Below, in pieces: positions 7,464 to 16,215 of a stretch of 64,000 bases of DNA. Origin of the DNA: Paraburkholderia dinghuensis (GTDB taxonomy: Bacteria > Pseudomonadota > Gammaproteobacteria > Burkholderiales > Burkholderiaceae); contig NZ_RQIS01000016.1 in assembly GCF_003837865.1 (NCBI RefSeq), positions 1 to 64,000 of the forward strand, in the 5' to 3' direction. Positions within the stretch are counted from its first letter, which is position 1. Each line of letters begins with the position of its first letter. Position numbers and translations under genes: made by a program. A model generated the notes under the pieces. That model saw nothing but the letters and a program-made list of their open reading frames with translations, ran no database searches and was not told the DNA's origin.

Positions 7464-7499
7464 AGTCCAACTTCCAAACACATATAACGAGTCGATGTC

Positions 7500-8255
7500 A
7501 TGAAGAGAGTTCTGCGCAACCTGCTGACCGTAGCCGCCACGGCAATGTTTGCATGGGTCGGCCATGCACAAGCCAGCGTCGTGGTAACCGGCACGCGAGT
7601 CATCTACCCCGCTAACGAGCGGGAAGTCACCATCAGAGTCAACAACGTAGGCAAGACGCCGTCGCTCGTGCAGGCGTGGCTCGATACCGGCGAGGCCGGT
7701 GTTTCGCCCGACAAGATCGATGTGCCGTTCACGCTCACGCCAGCCATGTTCCGGCTGGACCCGACCAAAGGGCAGACGATGCGCCTGATCTATTCGCAGG
7801 CGCCGCTCCCGACAGACAAAGAAACGATGTACTGGCTCAACGTGCTGGAGATCCCGCCGAAGGCGAAGCCCGGTGAGGCGGACGCCAGCCAGCTCCAGCT
7901 CGCATTTCGTACGCGCATCAAAGTGTTTTTCCGCCCTGTTGGCTTGCCGGGTCAGCCCGAACAGGCACCAGGCCAGGTGAAGTGGCAAGTCGTGCACAAG
8001 TCCGACGGCTACCACCTCAAGGGAACCAATCCGACTCCGTATTTCGTGAATTACGGGGGCATCAATCTCGTCTCAGGTGGCCAAACGCTGGACGCCGGCG
8101 GCGGTTACATCGCGCCGGGCGAGTCGGCGGAATTCCCGGTGACCGGTCTGAAGGGCGCGCCGAAGGCAGGGGCACAAGTTCGGTACAGCTTCCTTAACGA
8201 CTTTGGCGCCTCTGTGAGCGGCGAGGCACCGGCAACAGGCGCGCCTGCAAATTGA
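7500..8255 (+). CDS. periplasmic fimbrial chaperone (PapD-like)
   Basis: The 251-residue precursor has a signal peptide of about 25 residues (cleavage near GHAQA). Two immunoglobulin-like domains follow: the N-terminal one with TRVIYPANEREVTIRVNN and the conserved motif MYWLNVLEIPPKAK, and the C-terminal one from about residue 150 with GYHLKGTNPTPYFVNYGGI. The invariant Arg in the first strand (TRVIYP) and Lys in RTRIKVFFRP are present; in PapD these hold the C-terminus of the pilin subunit. It caps and delivers subunits to the usher. The gap of 95 nt after the pilin gene holds two hairpins. Confidence 0.92.
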   Translation: MKRVLRNLLTVAATAMFAWVGHAQASVVVTGTRVIYPANEREVTIRVNNVGKTPSLVQAWLDTGEAGVSPDKIDVPFTLTPAMFRLDPTKGQTMRLIYSQAPLPTDKETMYWLNVLEIPPKAKPGEADASQLQLAFRTRIKVFFRPVGLPGQPEQAPGQVKWQVVHKSDGYHLKGTNPTPYFVNYGGINLVSGGQTLDAGGGYIAPGESAEFPVTGLKGAPKAGAQVRYSFLNDFGASVSGEAPATGAPAN

Positions 8256-8280
8256 CCGGAACAGTCCTGCCGTTGGTGCG

Positions 8281-10980
8281 ATGAGCGCGAACAGCAGGAC
8301 CGTTATCGAAAATAACTTTGGCTGTATCGGAGGATGGGTGGTAGTCACGTCAACGGAAATCAAATGTCAATCCGGCACGATGCCGGGACTGAGACCAGCT
8401 TGTGCAGCAGTGCTAAGCGCTCTGTCGGCATTTGCTCCGGTGATGGCGCAGGAAGCTCCTCACACTGAAAGGTTCGATGTCGCCAATGTCGAATTCGCAA
8501 CCGACTTCCTCGCGCAAGGCAGCAGCAAGACCGTAGATATCTCGCGTTTCGAACAGGGCAACCCGGTCGAGCCCGGCGTCCACGATGTCGACGTATTCCT
8601 GAACCAGACATGGGTCGGACGCAAGTCGATACGCTTCGAAGCGCCAAACGGGTCCAAAGCGGGCAATGCGGTGCCGGTGTTCGACAAGGCCATGCTCGAG
8701 CAGGTCGGCGTCGCTGTCTTGAAGTTGTCCCCGGAAGTGCAAGGCGAGCTGACCGCAGGCAAGTCGCTGCGTATCGAAGAGGTGGCGGGCGACGGCAGCT
8801 TCAGCTTCGACTTCGGCGATCAACGCCTGCAACTGAGCGTGCCGCAGGCTGTGATGAGCCGCAACGCACGCGGCTGGGTGAGCCCCGAGAGCTGGGACAG
8901 CGGTGTTACCGCGGGCATCCTGGGCTACGACGCCAACGTGTACCACTTCGGCGGCAACGGCACGACGTCGCAAACGCAGGCCTACGTGGGCCTGAACGCG
9001 GGATTCAACGTCGGCGGCTGGCGTTTTCGCCATCAGGGCGCCTATCAATACAACTCGACGAGCGGCAGCCAGTACCAGAACATCGCGACCTTCGCGCAGC
9101 ACGACCTGACCAAGCTGCAGAGCCAGCTCACGTTGGGTGACGCGTTCACCACGGGCGAGTTGTTCGACTCGGTCGGTTTTCGCGGCGCACGCATCCAGAC
9201 GGACGACCGGATGCTGCCCGAATCGCTGCGCGGTTACGCGCCGACGGTGCGCGGGGTGGCCAACACCAACGCGAACGTCACGATCCGCCAGAACGGCAAC
9301 ATCATCTACGAAACGACCGTTGCGCCGGGGCCGTTCGTCATCGACGACCTGTTTCCGACCGGCTATGGCGGCGACCTGCAGGTCACGGTGCTAGAGGCCG
9401 ACGGGCGCACGCAGACGTTCTCCGTACCATATGCGGCCGTGCCGCTGTCGCTGCGTCCGGGCGTGAACCGCTACAGCGCGGTGGCGGGACAGGTGCGCGA
9501 TAACCGCGTCGACGGTCACCCGCTGTTCGTGCAGGGCACGTGGCAGCGCGGCTTCACGAACATGATCACCGGCTACGCTGGCGCGACCGGTGCCCCCGGC
9601 TATGCCGCGGGGATGGTGGGCGGCGTGCTCAACACGAAGTTCGGCGCGTTTGGCGTGGACGTCACGCAAGCCATGACCAGCATGCGCGACGGCACCAAGT
9701 ACAGCGGCACCAGCTTGCGCGGCACCTACAGCAAGCTTTTCAGCGACACCGGCACGAACTTCACGCTGGCGGCGTACCGTTATTCGACGGGCGGCTACTT
9801 CAATCTGGTCGACGCGATGGCCCTGCGCGAAAATCCGCGTGCATCGGTCTACCGTACAAAGAATCAGGCGCAGATCACGCTGAACCAGAGTCTCGGCGAG
9901 CGCGGTGGTCAGTTGTATGCGACCGGTTCGGTGGTGAACTACTGGAACCACCAAGGTTCCGATATCAACTACTCCGTCGGCTACAACAACAACATCGGCA
10001 AGGTTGCCTTCAACCTGTCGGCATCGCGTCAGCGCAGCTCGACGGGCCAGATGAGCACGCTGTACTTCGCGAACTTCTCGATTCCGTTCGGCGGGAAGAA
10101 CCCGATGTCGGTCTCGACCAACTTCTCGCACTCGTCGCAGGGCAACACGCAGGTGCAGTCGTCGCTGTCGGGCTCGCTGGGTGTGGACAACGCCCTGTCC
10201 TACGGCATCAATGCCGCCCATTCGGCGGGTGGCAACTCCGGCTCGTCGACGACCGGCGGCGCGAACGTTGCATACCGCAGCCCGTTCGCGACGTTCTCGT
10301 CGAGCGTCAGCGGAGGCCCGGGCTTCGCGCAGGGCTCGGTCGGCGTTCGCGGTGCGGTCGTGGCGCATCCGGGCGGGGTGACGCTGTCGCAGCCGGTGTC
10401 GGAGACGATCTCGGTCATCGAGGCAAAGGATGCGGAAGGCGCGCGGGTGCTCAACGCAGCCGGTGTCAGGGTCGACGGGCGTGGTTACGCGGTCGTGCCG
10501 TTCATGACGCCGTACAGCATGAACTCGGTGGACATCGATCCGAAGGGCTTGTCGACCGATGTCGAACTGCAGACGACAAGTCAGCAGATCGCGCCGCGTG
10601 CAGGTTCGGTGACGATGCTGAAGTTCGAGACCGTGTCGGGCCGTACGGCGGTGATCCAGGCGCGCCGCGCGAACGGCGAGCCGTTGCCGTTCGGCGCGTC
10701 GGTGCTCGACGAAACCGGCAAGGAATTGGGTGTGGTGGGTCAGGCAAGCAGGATCGTGGCGCGCGGGCTGCAGGAAAGCGGCGCGTTGACGGTCAAGTGG
10801 GGCGAAGACGCGTCGGCTGTGTGCCGCATCGCTTATACGTTGCCGGTGCGCGAGAAGGGGCGCCACGCTGAAATGTATCAGCAGATCGAATCGACTTGCG
10901 AAGCGCCCGGTGTGCAGGCGCACGCTGGGGCAGCGGGTGCCGCGAATGCGAAGGTGGCGGCTCCCGCGGCGCAGCAGTGA
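8281..10980 (+). CDS. outer-membrane fimbrial usher
   Basis: The protein is up to 899 residues long. The start is uncertain: from 8281 there is a 33-residue extension before a good signal peptide (MPGLRPACAAV..., ATG at 8380), and a GTG at 8338 sits behind GGAGG. Domains: N-terminal periplasmic domain (FDVANVEFATDFLAQG), the 24-strand translocation pore with plug (about 150-690; GYAPTVRGVANTNANVTIRQNG and VAPGPFVIDDLFPTGYGGDLQVTV are usher signatures), and two C-terminal periplasmic domains ending with the cysteine pair C848-region (VCRIAYTLPV, ESTCEAP). It secretes and polymerises the fimbria. Its last 50 codons recur, decayed, at 12531-12711. Confidence 0.93.
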   Translation: MSANSRTVIENNFGCIGGWVVVTSTEIKCQSGTMPGLRPACAAVLSALSAFAPVMAQEAPHTERFDVANVEFATDFLAQGSSKTVDISRFEQGNPVEPGVHDVDVFLNQTWVGRKSIRFEAPNGSKAGNAVPVFDKAMLEQVGVAVLKLSPEVQGELTAGKSLRIEEVAGDGSFSFDFGDQRLQLSVPQAVMSRNARGWVSPESWDSGVTAGILGYDANVYHFGGNGTTSQTQAYVGLNAGFNVGGWRFRHQGAYQYNSTSGSQYQNIATFAQHDLTKLQSQLTLGDAFTTGELFDSVGFRGARIQTDDRMLPESLRGYAPTVRGVANTNANVTIRQNGNIIYETTVAPGPFVIDDLFPTGYGGDLQVTVLEADGRTQTFSVPYAAVPLSLRPGVNRYSAVAGQVRDNRVDGHPLFVQGTWQRGFTNMITGYAGATGAPGYAAGMVGGVLNTKFGAFGVDVTQAMTSMRDGTKYSGTSLRGTYSKLFSDTGTNFTLAAYRYSTGGYFNLVDAMALRENPRASVYRTKNQAQITLNQSLGERGGQLYATGSVVNYWNHQGSDINYSVGYNNNIGKVAFNLSASRQRSSTGQMSTLYFANFSIPFGGKNPMSVSTNFSHSSQGNTQVQSSLSGSLGVDNALSYGINAAHSAGGNSGSSTTGGANVAYRSPFATFSSSVSGGPGFAQGSVGVRGAVVAHPGGVTLSQPVSETISVIEAKDAEGARVLNAAGVRVDGRGYAVVPFMTPYSMNSVDIDPKGLSTDVELQTTSQQIAPRAGSVTMLKFETVSGRTAVIQARRANGEPLPFGASVLDETGKELGVVGQASRIVARGLQESGALTVKWGEDASAVCRIAYTLPVREKGRHAEMYQQIESTCEAPGVQAHAGAAGAANAKVAAPAAQQ

Positions 10981-11027
10981 GCTTCGGCATGCCGCGTTGG
11001 TTGTCGACGAAATCGAAGAACAGGATT

Positions 11028-12014
11028 ATGAAAAATTTCTTGCGCGTTCTCGCCGTTATTGGTTCGTTCATCATGCTGGGCGCGATTCCGTCGATCGCCA
11101 AAGCTGCGTGTGATCCGTTCACGGCGCAGGTCACCGGGCCGGCTGTTATCAACATTGATCCGACGCTTCCGGTCGGTACGTCACTGTGGAGCTCTAGCGT
11201 AACCGTTGGTGCGGCCACTGCCAACGCCTGTATTGGCGGCCAGGCGGTACTTACCTATACAGGCGTAGGGGCGCAGGAGAACACCTACTATACGTTCCCG
11301 ACCGGGGTGGCGGGGGTCGGTGTACGGATAAAGTACACCGCTTTTACATACTGCGCGAATGTCTGGTTTCCATGTTCCACTCCCTTGGTAAACTGGAGCG
11401 TGGGGACCGTCGCGCAACACACGGTGTTCGTTGAATTCATCAAGACGGGCCCCATTACGGTCTCCGGATCGACATCGGGGATTTTTGCGACGTGGAACGC
11501 CTCCCAGAGCCCCACCTTCAACGGCGTCTGGGGTCAGTACCAATGGGCGAGCCCGGTGTTCTTTAATGTCTCAGTCCCGACGTGCACGGTGACGACGCCG
11601 AACATTTCCGTTCCCATGGGAAGTGTTGGGGCGAACAGTCTTGCCAGCGTGGGCTCGGTTTCGGCCAGTCAGCCGTTCAACATCGCGCTGAATTGTTCGG
11701 GTGGTGTGACCAACTCGTACACCAACGTCTATATAACGCTCACGGACGCGATCAACCCGGCCAATATCACGGACACGCTGCCATTGACCCCGTCGTCCAC
11801 TGCGAGCGGCGTCGGTATCCAGGTGCTGAATGGAACTCAGACGATCCACTTCGGCCCTGATTCGAGTGTCGCCGGGAATCCGAACCAATGGTTTGCCGGT
11901 TCGGCAGCGAACGGGGCGTTCAATATCCCGCTCACTGCGCGTTATGTCCGGACCGGGACCATGGTGCCGGGAACGGCAAACGGCAGCGCCACCTTTACCA
12001 TGAGCTACCAATAG
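11028..12014 (+). CDS. fimbrial adhesin/minor pilin 1, two-domain subunit
   Basis: The 328-residue precursor begins at MKNFLRVLAV; longer readings run into the usher gene. A signal peptide (1-26, cleavage after AKA) is followed by an N-terminal domain (about 27-183) with C28, C68, C109 and C116, and a C-terminal pilin domain (about 184-328) with the cysteine pair C186/C223 and the closing strand SATFTMSYQ. A receptor-binding domain joined to a pilin domain is the plan of tip adhesins such as FimH and MrkD. Receptor unknown. It stands 47 nt after the usher gene and is paralogous to the next coding gene. Confidence 0.85.
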   Translation: MKNFLRVLAVIGSFIMLGAIPSIAKAACDPFTAQVTGPAVINIDPTLPVGTSLWSSSVTVGAATANACIGGQAVLTYTGVGAQENTYYTFPTGVAGVGVRIKYTAFTYCANVWFPCSTPLVNWSVGTVAQHTVFVEFIKTGPITVSGSTSGIFATWNASQSPTFNGVWGQYQWASPVFFNVSVPTCTVTTPNISVPMGSVGANSLASVGSVSASQPFNIALNCSGGVTNSYTNVYITLTDAINPANITDTLPLTPSSTASGVGIQVLNGTQTIHFGPDSSVAGNPNQWFAGSAANGAFNIPLTARYVRTGTMVPGTANGSATFTMSYQ

Positions 12015-12065
12015 CCCATTCGAACCGTAGTGACGGCTTCCGGTATAAGAAGCCCTTCACCCATC

Positions 12066-12097
12066 GCAGCCCGGCAGTCAAGTGCCGGGCTGCTTGC
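12066..12097 (+). terminator. terminator after adhesin gene 1
   Basis: Perfect 11-bp stem GCAGCCCGGCA / TGCCGGGCTGC (12066-12076, 12083-12093), 6-nt loop, then TTGCATT. The same hairpin is repeated at 13797-13824. Confidence 0.7.
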
Positions 12098-12410
12098 ATT
12101 CTGGCCACCCTATTCACATCTCGTGCGGATAAGTTCGCGGAACGTCGGTGTACGAGATGGGCGTTGAAGCACGACACCATTTCAAATCTTCCAGCCAATG
12201 CGGAACATAACTCGATCGCGAGGCGCCTGATCTGCTCCGACCCCACGGCGCCATTGATCCGGTCTCGTCTCCTTCAGCTTACCGGCCAAATTTGACGTAC
12301 GCGGCGAACGGCCGACGCCCGGCCCCAGCATTGCGTAGACCTGTCCCTCGGTAAAGCGACTGCAGGTCGAAACTGCACCGTTGCGTGTTCGCGCAATCCA
12401 GGCTCCGCTC

Positions 12411-12474
12411 GGGCTATGCATTCGGTTAGGACGTGTCCCACCAGCCATTGCCTTATTTTCGAGATTGTCCTATG
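12411..12474 (+). repeat. element shared with the pilin leader (copy 2)
   Basis: GGGCTATG-N-ATTCG (from 12411) and AGATTGTCCTATG (12462-12474) match the pilin leader at 6618 and 6702. TTGAGTTCG also occurs shortly downstream of both copies. It lies before the second adhesin gene, about 285 nt upstream, and not before the first. Confidence 0.6.
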
Positions 12475-12530
12475 TCTGCGTGCGCAACGAACTGTCAGAA
12501 TTGAGTTCGTGGATATCTGACGGAATAGGA

Positions 12531-12711
12531 GGCAAAGACTCCTCTGCTATGTGCCGCTTCGCTTCTGCGTCGCCGGTACGCGAAAAGGGGCACCCGTCTG
12601 ATAGCAGTTAGCACATCGAATCAACTTGTGAAGAACCTGGCATACAGGCACACGTTGGGTCAAAAAGCGGCATGAACGGGAAAGTGGCGGCTCCTGCCTC
12701 GCAGGAGTGAG
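12531..12711 (+). pseudogene. decayed copy of the usher gene 3' end
   Basis: From 12552 the frame reads CRF-ASASPVREKG before a TAG at 12609, matching CRI-AYTLPVREKG of the intact usher. Beyond the stop the DNA still follows the usher end (GGTGGCGGCTCCTGC, CAG, then TGAGCTTCG with the original stop). It was carried along in the duplication that created adhesin gene 2 and is not expected to be functional. Confidence 0.8.
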
Positions 12712-12757
12712 CTTCGCTATGCCTCGTCACTTGCCCGCAGAATCGGAGAGCAGGGTC

Positions 12758-13744
12758 ATGAAAAATTTGTTGCGCATTCTCGCCGTTATCGGTGCATTCA
12801 TTGCACTGGGCGCGATCCCTACGACAGCCAACGCCGCGTGCACGCCAGCCTCGCTGTACGCCACCGGGCCGTCACTAGTCAACGTCGATCCCACCGCTGC
12901 AAACGGCACGGTGCTCTGGACGGGCGCCGTGAATGTGGGCGCTAGCACCAGTGACTGTATCGGCGGAAGCTATACGATCACCTATGCCGGGGTAGGGGTT
13001 CGGGAAAGCACTTACAATACGTACCCCACCGGAATATCGGGGATAGGGGTTCGCATCAGGTTTTATAACTGGACGTGCGCCAACGGCACCGCCAACACGA
13101 CCAACTGGTTTCCGGTCTACTGCACAGCGAACTGGAGTCCCTCAACAGTCTCGGCGTTCGCCCTCACGGTTGAATTCGTCAAGACCGGTCCGGTAACAGC
13201 GGGTGGAACGGTAACTGGGCTCTTTTCGCAATGGACCACCAACGCGGCCAATGCCCTCTGGGCCAACACCTATTGGTCGAATACGATTACGTTCAACGTC
13301 GCCGTTCCCACCTGCACGGTGACGACGCCGAACATTAGCGTTCCCATGGGAAGCGTTCCCGCGAACAGTTTTGCCAGCGTGGGTTCGGTTTCGGACAGCC
13401 AGCCATTCAACATCTCGCTGAATTGTGCCGGTGGTGTGGGCAGTTCATACACCAACGTCTACACGACGCTCACGGATGTAACCGACCCGTCCAATCTCAC
13501 TAACACGCTGACGCTGAACGCGTCGTCCACTGCGAGGGGGCTCGGTATCCAGGTGCTAAACGGAACAACGCCGATCAACTTCGGCCCGGATTCAAGTGTC
13601 GCCGGCAATCCGAGCCAGTGGTTCGTCGGTAGCATGCAGAACGGATCGCACAATATTCCGCTCAGTGCGCGCTATATCCGGACCGGGACAGTGACGCCGG
13701 GAACGGCAAACGGCAGCGCCACCTTTACCATGAGCTACCAGTAG
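12758..13744 (+). CDS. fimbrial adhesin/minor pilin 2, two-domain subunit
   Basis: The 328-residue precursor is the same length as the first adhesin. Signal peptide 1-27 (MKNLLRILAVIG, cleavage near ANA), N-terminal domain 28-183 with cysteines C28, C67, C107 and C122, and a C-terminal pilin domain 184-328 starting VPTCTVTTPNISVPMGSV and ending SATFTMSYQ. The pilin domain is almost the same as in adhesin 1, while the N-terminal domain has many substitutions. It is probably an alternative tip subunit or a second minor pilin. It has its own upstream region of more than 600 nt, including the element shared with the pilin leader, so it may be transcribed separately. Confidence 0.85.
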   Translation: MKNLLRILAVIGAFIALGAIPTTANAACTPASLYATGPSLVNVDPTAANGTVLWTGAVNVGASTSDCIGGSYTITYAGVGVRESTYNTYPTGISGIGVRIRFYNWTCANGTANTTNWFPVYCTANWSPSTVSAFALTVEFVKTGPVTAGGTVTGLFSQWTTNAANALWANTYWSNTITFNVAVPTCTVTTPNISVPMGSVPANSFASVGSVSDSQPFNISLNCAGGVGSSYTNVYTTLTDVTDPSNLTNTLTLNASSTARGLGIQVLNGTTPINFGPDSSVAGNPSQWFVGSMQNGSHNIPLSARYIRTGTVTPGTANGSATFTMSYQ

Positions 13745-13796
13745 CCCATTCGGAACCGTAGTCACGGCTTCCGGTAACTGAGGCCCTTCACCCATC

Positions 13797-13828
13797 GCAG
13801 CCCGGCAGTCAAATGCCGGGCTGCTTGC
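13797..13828 (+). terminator. terminator after adhesin gene 2
   Basis: GCAGCCCGGCA (13797-13807), loop GTCAAA, TGCCGGGCTGC (13814-13824), followed by TTGC. It is the duplicate of the hairpin at 12066. Confidence 0.7.
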
Positions 13829-14169
13829 ATTCTGGCCACGCTATTCACAGGCGCATGAGGATAACGTGCGGATAAGTTCACGGAACGGCTGTGCACGAAA
13901 TGGGGATAAGTTCGACCGTGTCGCGAATCCGAAAAAGTTGCCAGACGTACAGCGACGTTGTTCACGCACGCCGCGCGCGGTTATCAATCGGGTAAGTTTT
14001 TGATTGGCTAGTAGTTTTTCCCGGTTACCCACAGGAAACGAGCAGGCTTGTTAACTATTACTACGTTTACATACGAGTAAACAAGAAAACCTTAAAGACC
14101 ACGCCCCGGCAGCCGCACTGCGATGGTTCCAGGCCACGCATCTGGCTCCACCAGGCTTCCCGGTGCCGC
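13829..14169. other. non-coding stretch behind the fimbrial locus
   Basis: No gene is visible. The part around 13978-14100 is AT-rich relative to its surroundings. The left end still shows the tail of the duplicated unit. Confidence 0.4.
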
Positions 14170-14649
14170 TCAGACAAGCGGCAGATAAAGCTCAGTGCGC
14201 AGCGCATCGGGCGCCACCTCTTCGGGCGTATTCAGGTACAGCTCGAAAGAGGGTGCCGCGAAATCGGCCTGGCGGCCCGAATTGGGCAGCCAGTCGGCGT
14301 AAAACCAGGTCCATGCCGCGTTCAGATCGTCATAAGGTCCCTCGTGCAGAAGCATCGCGTGCGCGCCGCCGCGCAGCTGGATCCGCTCGACCGGCGACGT
14401 GGCCGTCACGTCCGGCGCCTCCGGCAGATGAATCGCGGCGCTCGCGCGCAGCTTCGATGCCTCGACCTGATTGGGATCGTCGTAAAAGATGCCGACCAGC
14501 TTTGCCCCCGACGTCTGCACGCGGCGTGCCCCGAGCCACTGGGCGAGCGTGTCGAACGCATCGCCGATCTTCGTGTAGGGACCGACGTGCCCCACTGCAA
14601 GCAGGTTCATCGGCTCGAGGTTGACCAGCTTGACGTCGCTCCGTTTCAT
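14170..14649 (-). CDS. GyrI-like small-molecule-binding domain protein
   Basis: The 159-residue protein starts at MKRSDVKLVN with GGAG upstream; longer frames lack a ribosome site. It consists only of a GyrI-like/AraC effector-binding domain: the opening strand VKLVNLEPMNLLAVGHVGPYTKIGDAFDTL, the central VGIFYDDPNQV, and HEGPYDDLNAAWTWFYADWLPNSGRQ near residues 110-135. There is no DNA-binding part. Stand-alone members bind drugs or other aromatic ligands; some hydrolyse cyclopropanoid toxins. It is divergent from eutB with 159 nt between. A link with ethanolamine use is not evident. Confidence 0.8.
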   Translation of the reverse strand: MKRSDVKLVNLEPMNLLAVGHVGPYTKIGDAFDTLAQWLGARRVQTSGAKLVGIFYDDPNQVEASKLRASAAIHLPEAPDVTATSPVERIQLRGGAHAMLLHEGPYDDLNAAWTWFYADWLPNSGRQADFAAPSFELYLNTPEEVAPDALRTELYLPLV

Positions 14650-14808
14650 GATCGTGTCTCCGTGGCAGTCGGCGGGTCGAATCGCCGGGATCGAACGATT
14701 CACGATAGCACCGACGCGCACGGTGCGTCGGCGCACGTGACGATGCCTTTTTTTGGCGCTATCGTGGCGACAGACGGCGGAGCCACCGCCGGCACCGGAG
14801 CGTCCCCG

Positions 14809-16215
14809 ATGAGCCATGCGACCACGCATGTCCAGACGATAGGCAGCCGTGTCTATCGCTTCGAAGGACTACGCACGCTGCTCGCAAAGGCGAGCCCGCC
14901 ACGCTCCGGCGACCAGCTCGCGGGTCTCGCAGCCGTTACCGAAGAAGAGCATGTCGCGGCAAAGCTCGCGCTCGCCGACCTCCCGCTGCGCGCGTTTCTC
15001 GACGAGACGCTGATTCCCTACGAAACGGACGAGGTGACGCGGCTGATCGTCGATAGCCATTCGGCGCAGGCCTTCGCGCCCATCGCGTCGCTGACCGTCG
15101 GTGAATTCCGCGAGTGGCTGCTGGCCGACTCGACCGACGCCGCTGCACTCGCCGCCGTCTCCGAAGGTCTCACGCCGGAGATGGTCGCCGCCGTGTCGAA
15201 GCTGATGCGCAATCAGGATCTCATCGCGGTGGCGAAGAAGCGCCCGCTGGTTACGCGCTTTCGCAACACGATCGGTTTGCCGGGGCATCTTTCGGTGCGT
15301 CTACAACCCAATCATCCAACCGACGATGTCAAAGGCATCGCCGCCTCGATGCTCGATGGCCTGATGTACGGCTGCGGCGACGCGGTGATCGGCGTGAACC
15401 CCGCCTCCGACAACCTCGCCGCGATCATCCGGCTGCTCGACATGATCGACGGCTTTCGCGAGCGCTTCGCGGTGCCGACTCAGTCGTGCGTGCTCACGCA
15501 TGTGACGAACACGCTTGCCGCGATCGAAAAAGGCGCGCCGGTCGATCTCGTGTTCCAGTCGATCGCGGGGACGCAGGCGGCGAACGCGAGTTTCGGCATC
15601 TCGCTCGCGCTGCTCGACGAGGCGCACGAGGCGGCGCTGTCGCTCAACCGCGGAACGCTCGGCGACAACGTCATGTACTTCGAGACCGGCCAGGGCAGCG
15701 CGCTTTCCGCAAACGCGAATCACGGCATCGATCAGCAGACGTGCGAAGCGCGCGCCTATGCCGTCGCGCGGCGGTACCGGCCGCTGCTCGTGAATACGGT
15801 CGTAGGCTTCATCGGGCCGGAGTATCTCTACGACGGCAAGCAGATCATCCGTGCGGGGCTAGAGGATCACTTCTGCGGCAAGCTGCTTGGCGTGCCGATG
15901 GGTTGTGACATCTGCTACACGAACCACGCGCAGGCCGACCAGAACGACATGGACACGCTGCTCACGCTGCTCGGCGTGGCGGGCGTGAACTTCATCATGG
16001 GCGTGCCCGGCGCCGACGACGTGATGCTCAACTACCAGAGCACGTCGTTTCACGATGCGCTTTATCTTCGCGACGTGCTCGGCCTGCGTCGCGCGCCGGA
16101 GTTCGAGACGTGGCTCGCGCGGATGCAGATCGCCGACGCGCGCGGCACGTTGCTGAGCGCGTCCCGGGAGCAACCGTTGCTCTCAACGGCAGCGAACTGG
16201 GTGGAGGGCGCATGA
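14809..16215 (+). CDS. eutB: ethanolamine ammonia-lyase large subunit
   Basis: The 468-residue protein starts at MSHATTHVQT with GGAG upstream. It matches EutB along its length: NPASDNLAAIIRLLDMIDGF, PTQSCVLTHVTNT, DLVFQSIAGTQAANASFGI, MYFETGQGSALSANANHG and GCDICYTNHAQADQNDMD are the TIM-barrel active-site regions that hold ethanolamine and the adenosylcobalamin. With EutC it converts ethanolamine to acetaldehyde and ammonia by radical chemistry. Its end overlaps eutC by 4 nt (ATGA). No shell-protein genes are near, so the reaction takes place in the cytosol. No eutA reactivase gene is present in the window. Confidence 0.97.
   Translation: MSHATTHVQTIGSRVYRFEGLRTLLAKASPPRSGDQLAGLAAVTEEEHVAAKLALADLPLRAFLDETLIPYETDEVTRLIVDSHSAQAFAPIASLTVGEFREWLLADSTDAAALAAVSEGLTPEMVAAVSKLMRNQDLIAVAKKRPLVTRFRNTIGLPGHLSVRLQPNHPTDDVKGIAASMLDGLMYGCGDAVIGVNPASDNLAAIIRLLDMIDGFRERFAVPTQSCVLTHVTNTLAAIEKGAPVDLVFQSIAGTQAANASFGISLALLDEAHEAALSLNRGTLGDNVMYFETGQGSALSANANHGIDQQTCEARAYAVARRYRPLLVNTVVGFIGPEYLYDGKQIIRAGLEDHFCGKLLGVPMGCDICYTNHAQADQNDMDTLLTLLGVAGVNFIMGVPGADDVMLNYQSTSFHDALYLRDVLGLRRAPEFETWLARMQIADARGTLLSASREQPLLSTAANWVEGA

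Larger units (their letters stand above)
10800..12115 (+). repeat. tandem duplication, unit 1 (usher 3' end + adhesin 1 + terminator)
   Basis: This unit recurs at 12530-13845 with a constant offset of 1730 nt: GTGCCGC at 10821/12551, adhesin start codons at 11028/12758, the GACGACGCCG block at 11591/13321, and stops at 12014/13744. The copies therefore differ by substitutions with no net length change up to the adhesin stop. Confidence 0.85.
12530..13845 (+). repeat. tandem duplication, unit 2
   Basis: Second copy of 10800-12115 (offset 1730 nt), containing the usher remnant, adhesin gene 2 and its terminator. Similarity fades to the right near GATAAGTTC. Confidence 0.85.

Noticed and set aside
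9391..10923. Long minus-strand frame inside the usher gene
   Set aside because: Arg/His-rich composition typical of an antisense shadow of high-G+C coding DNA.
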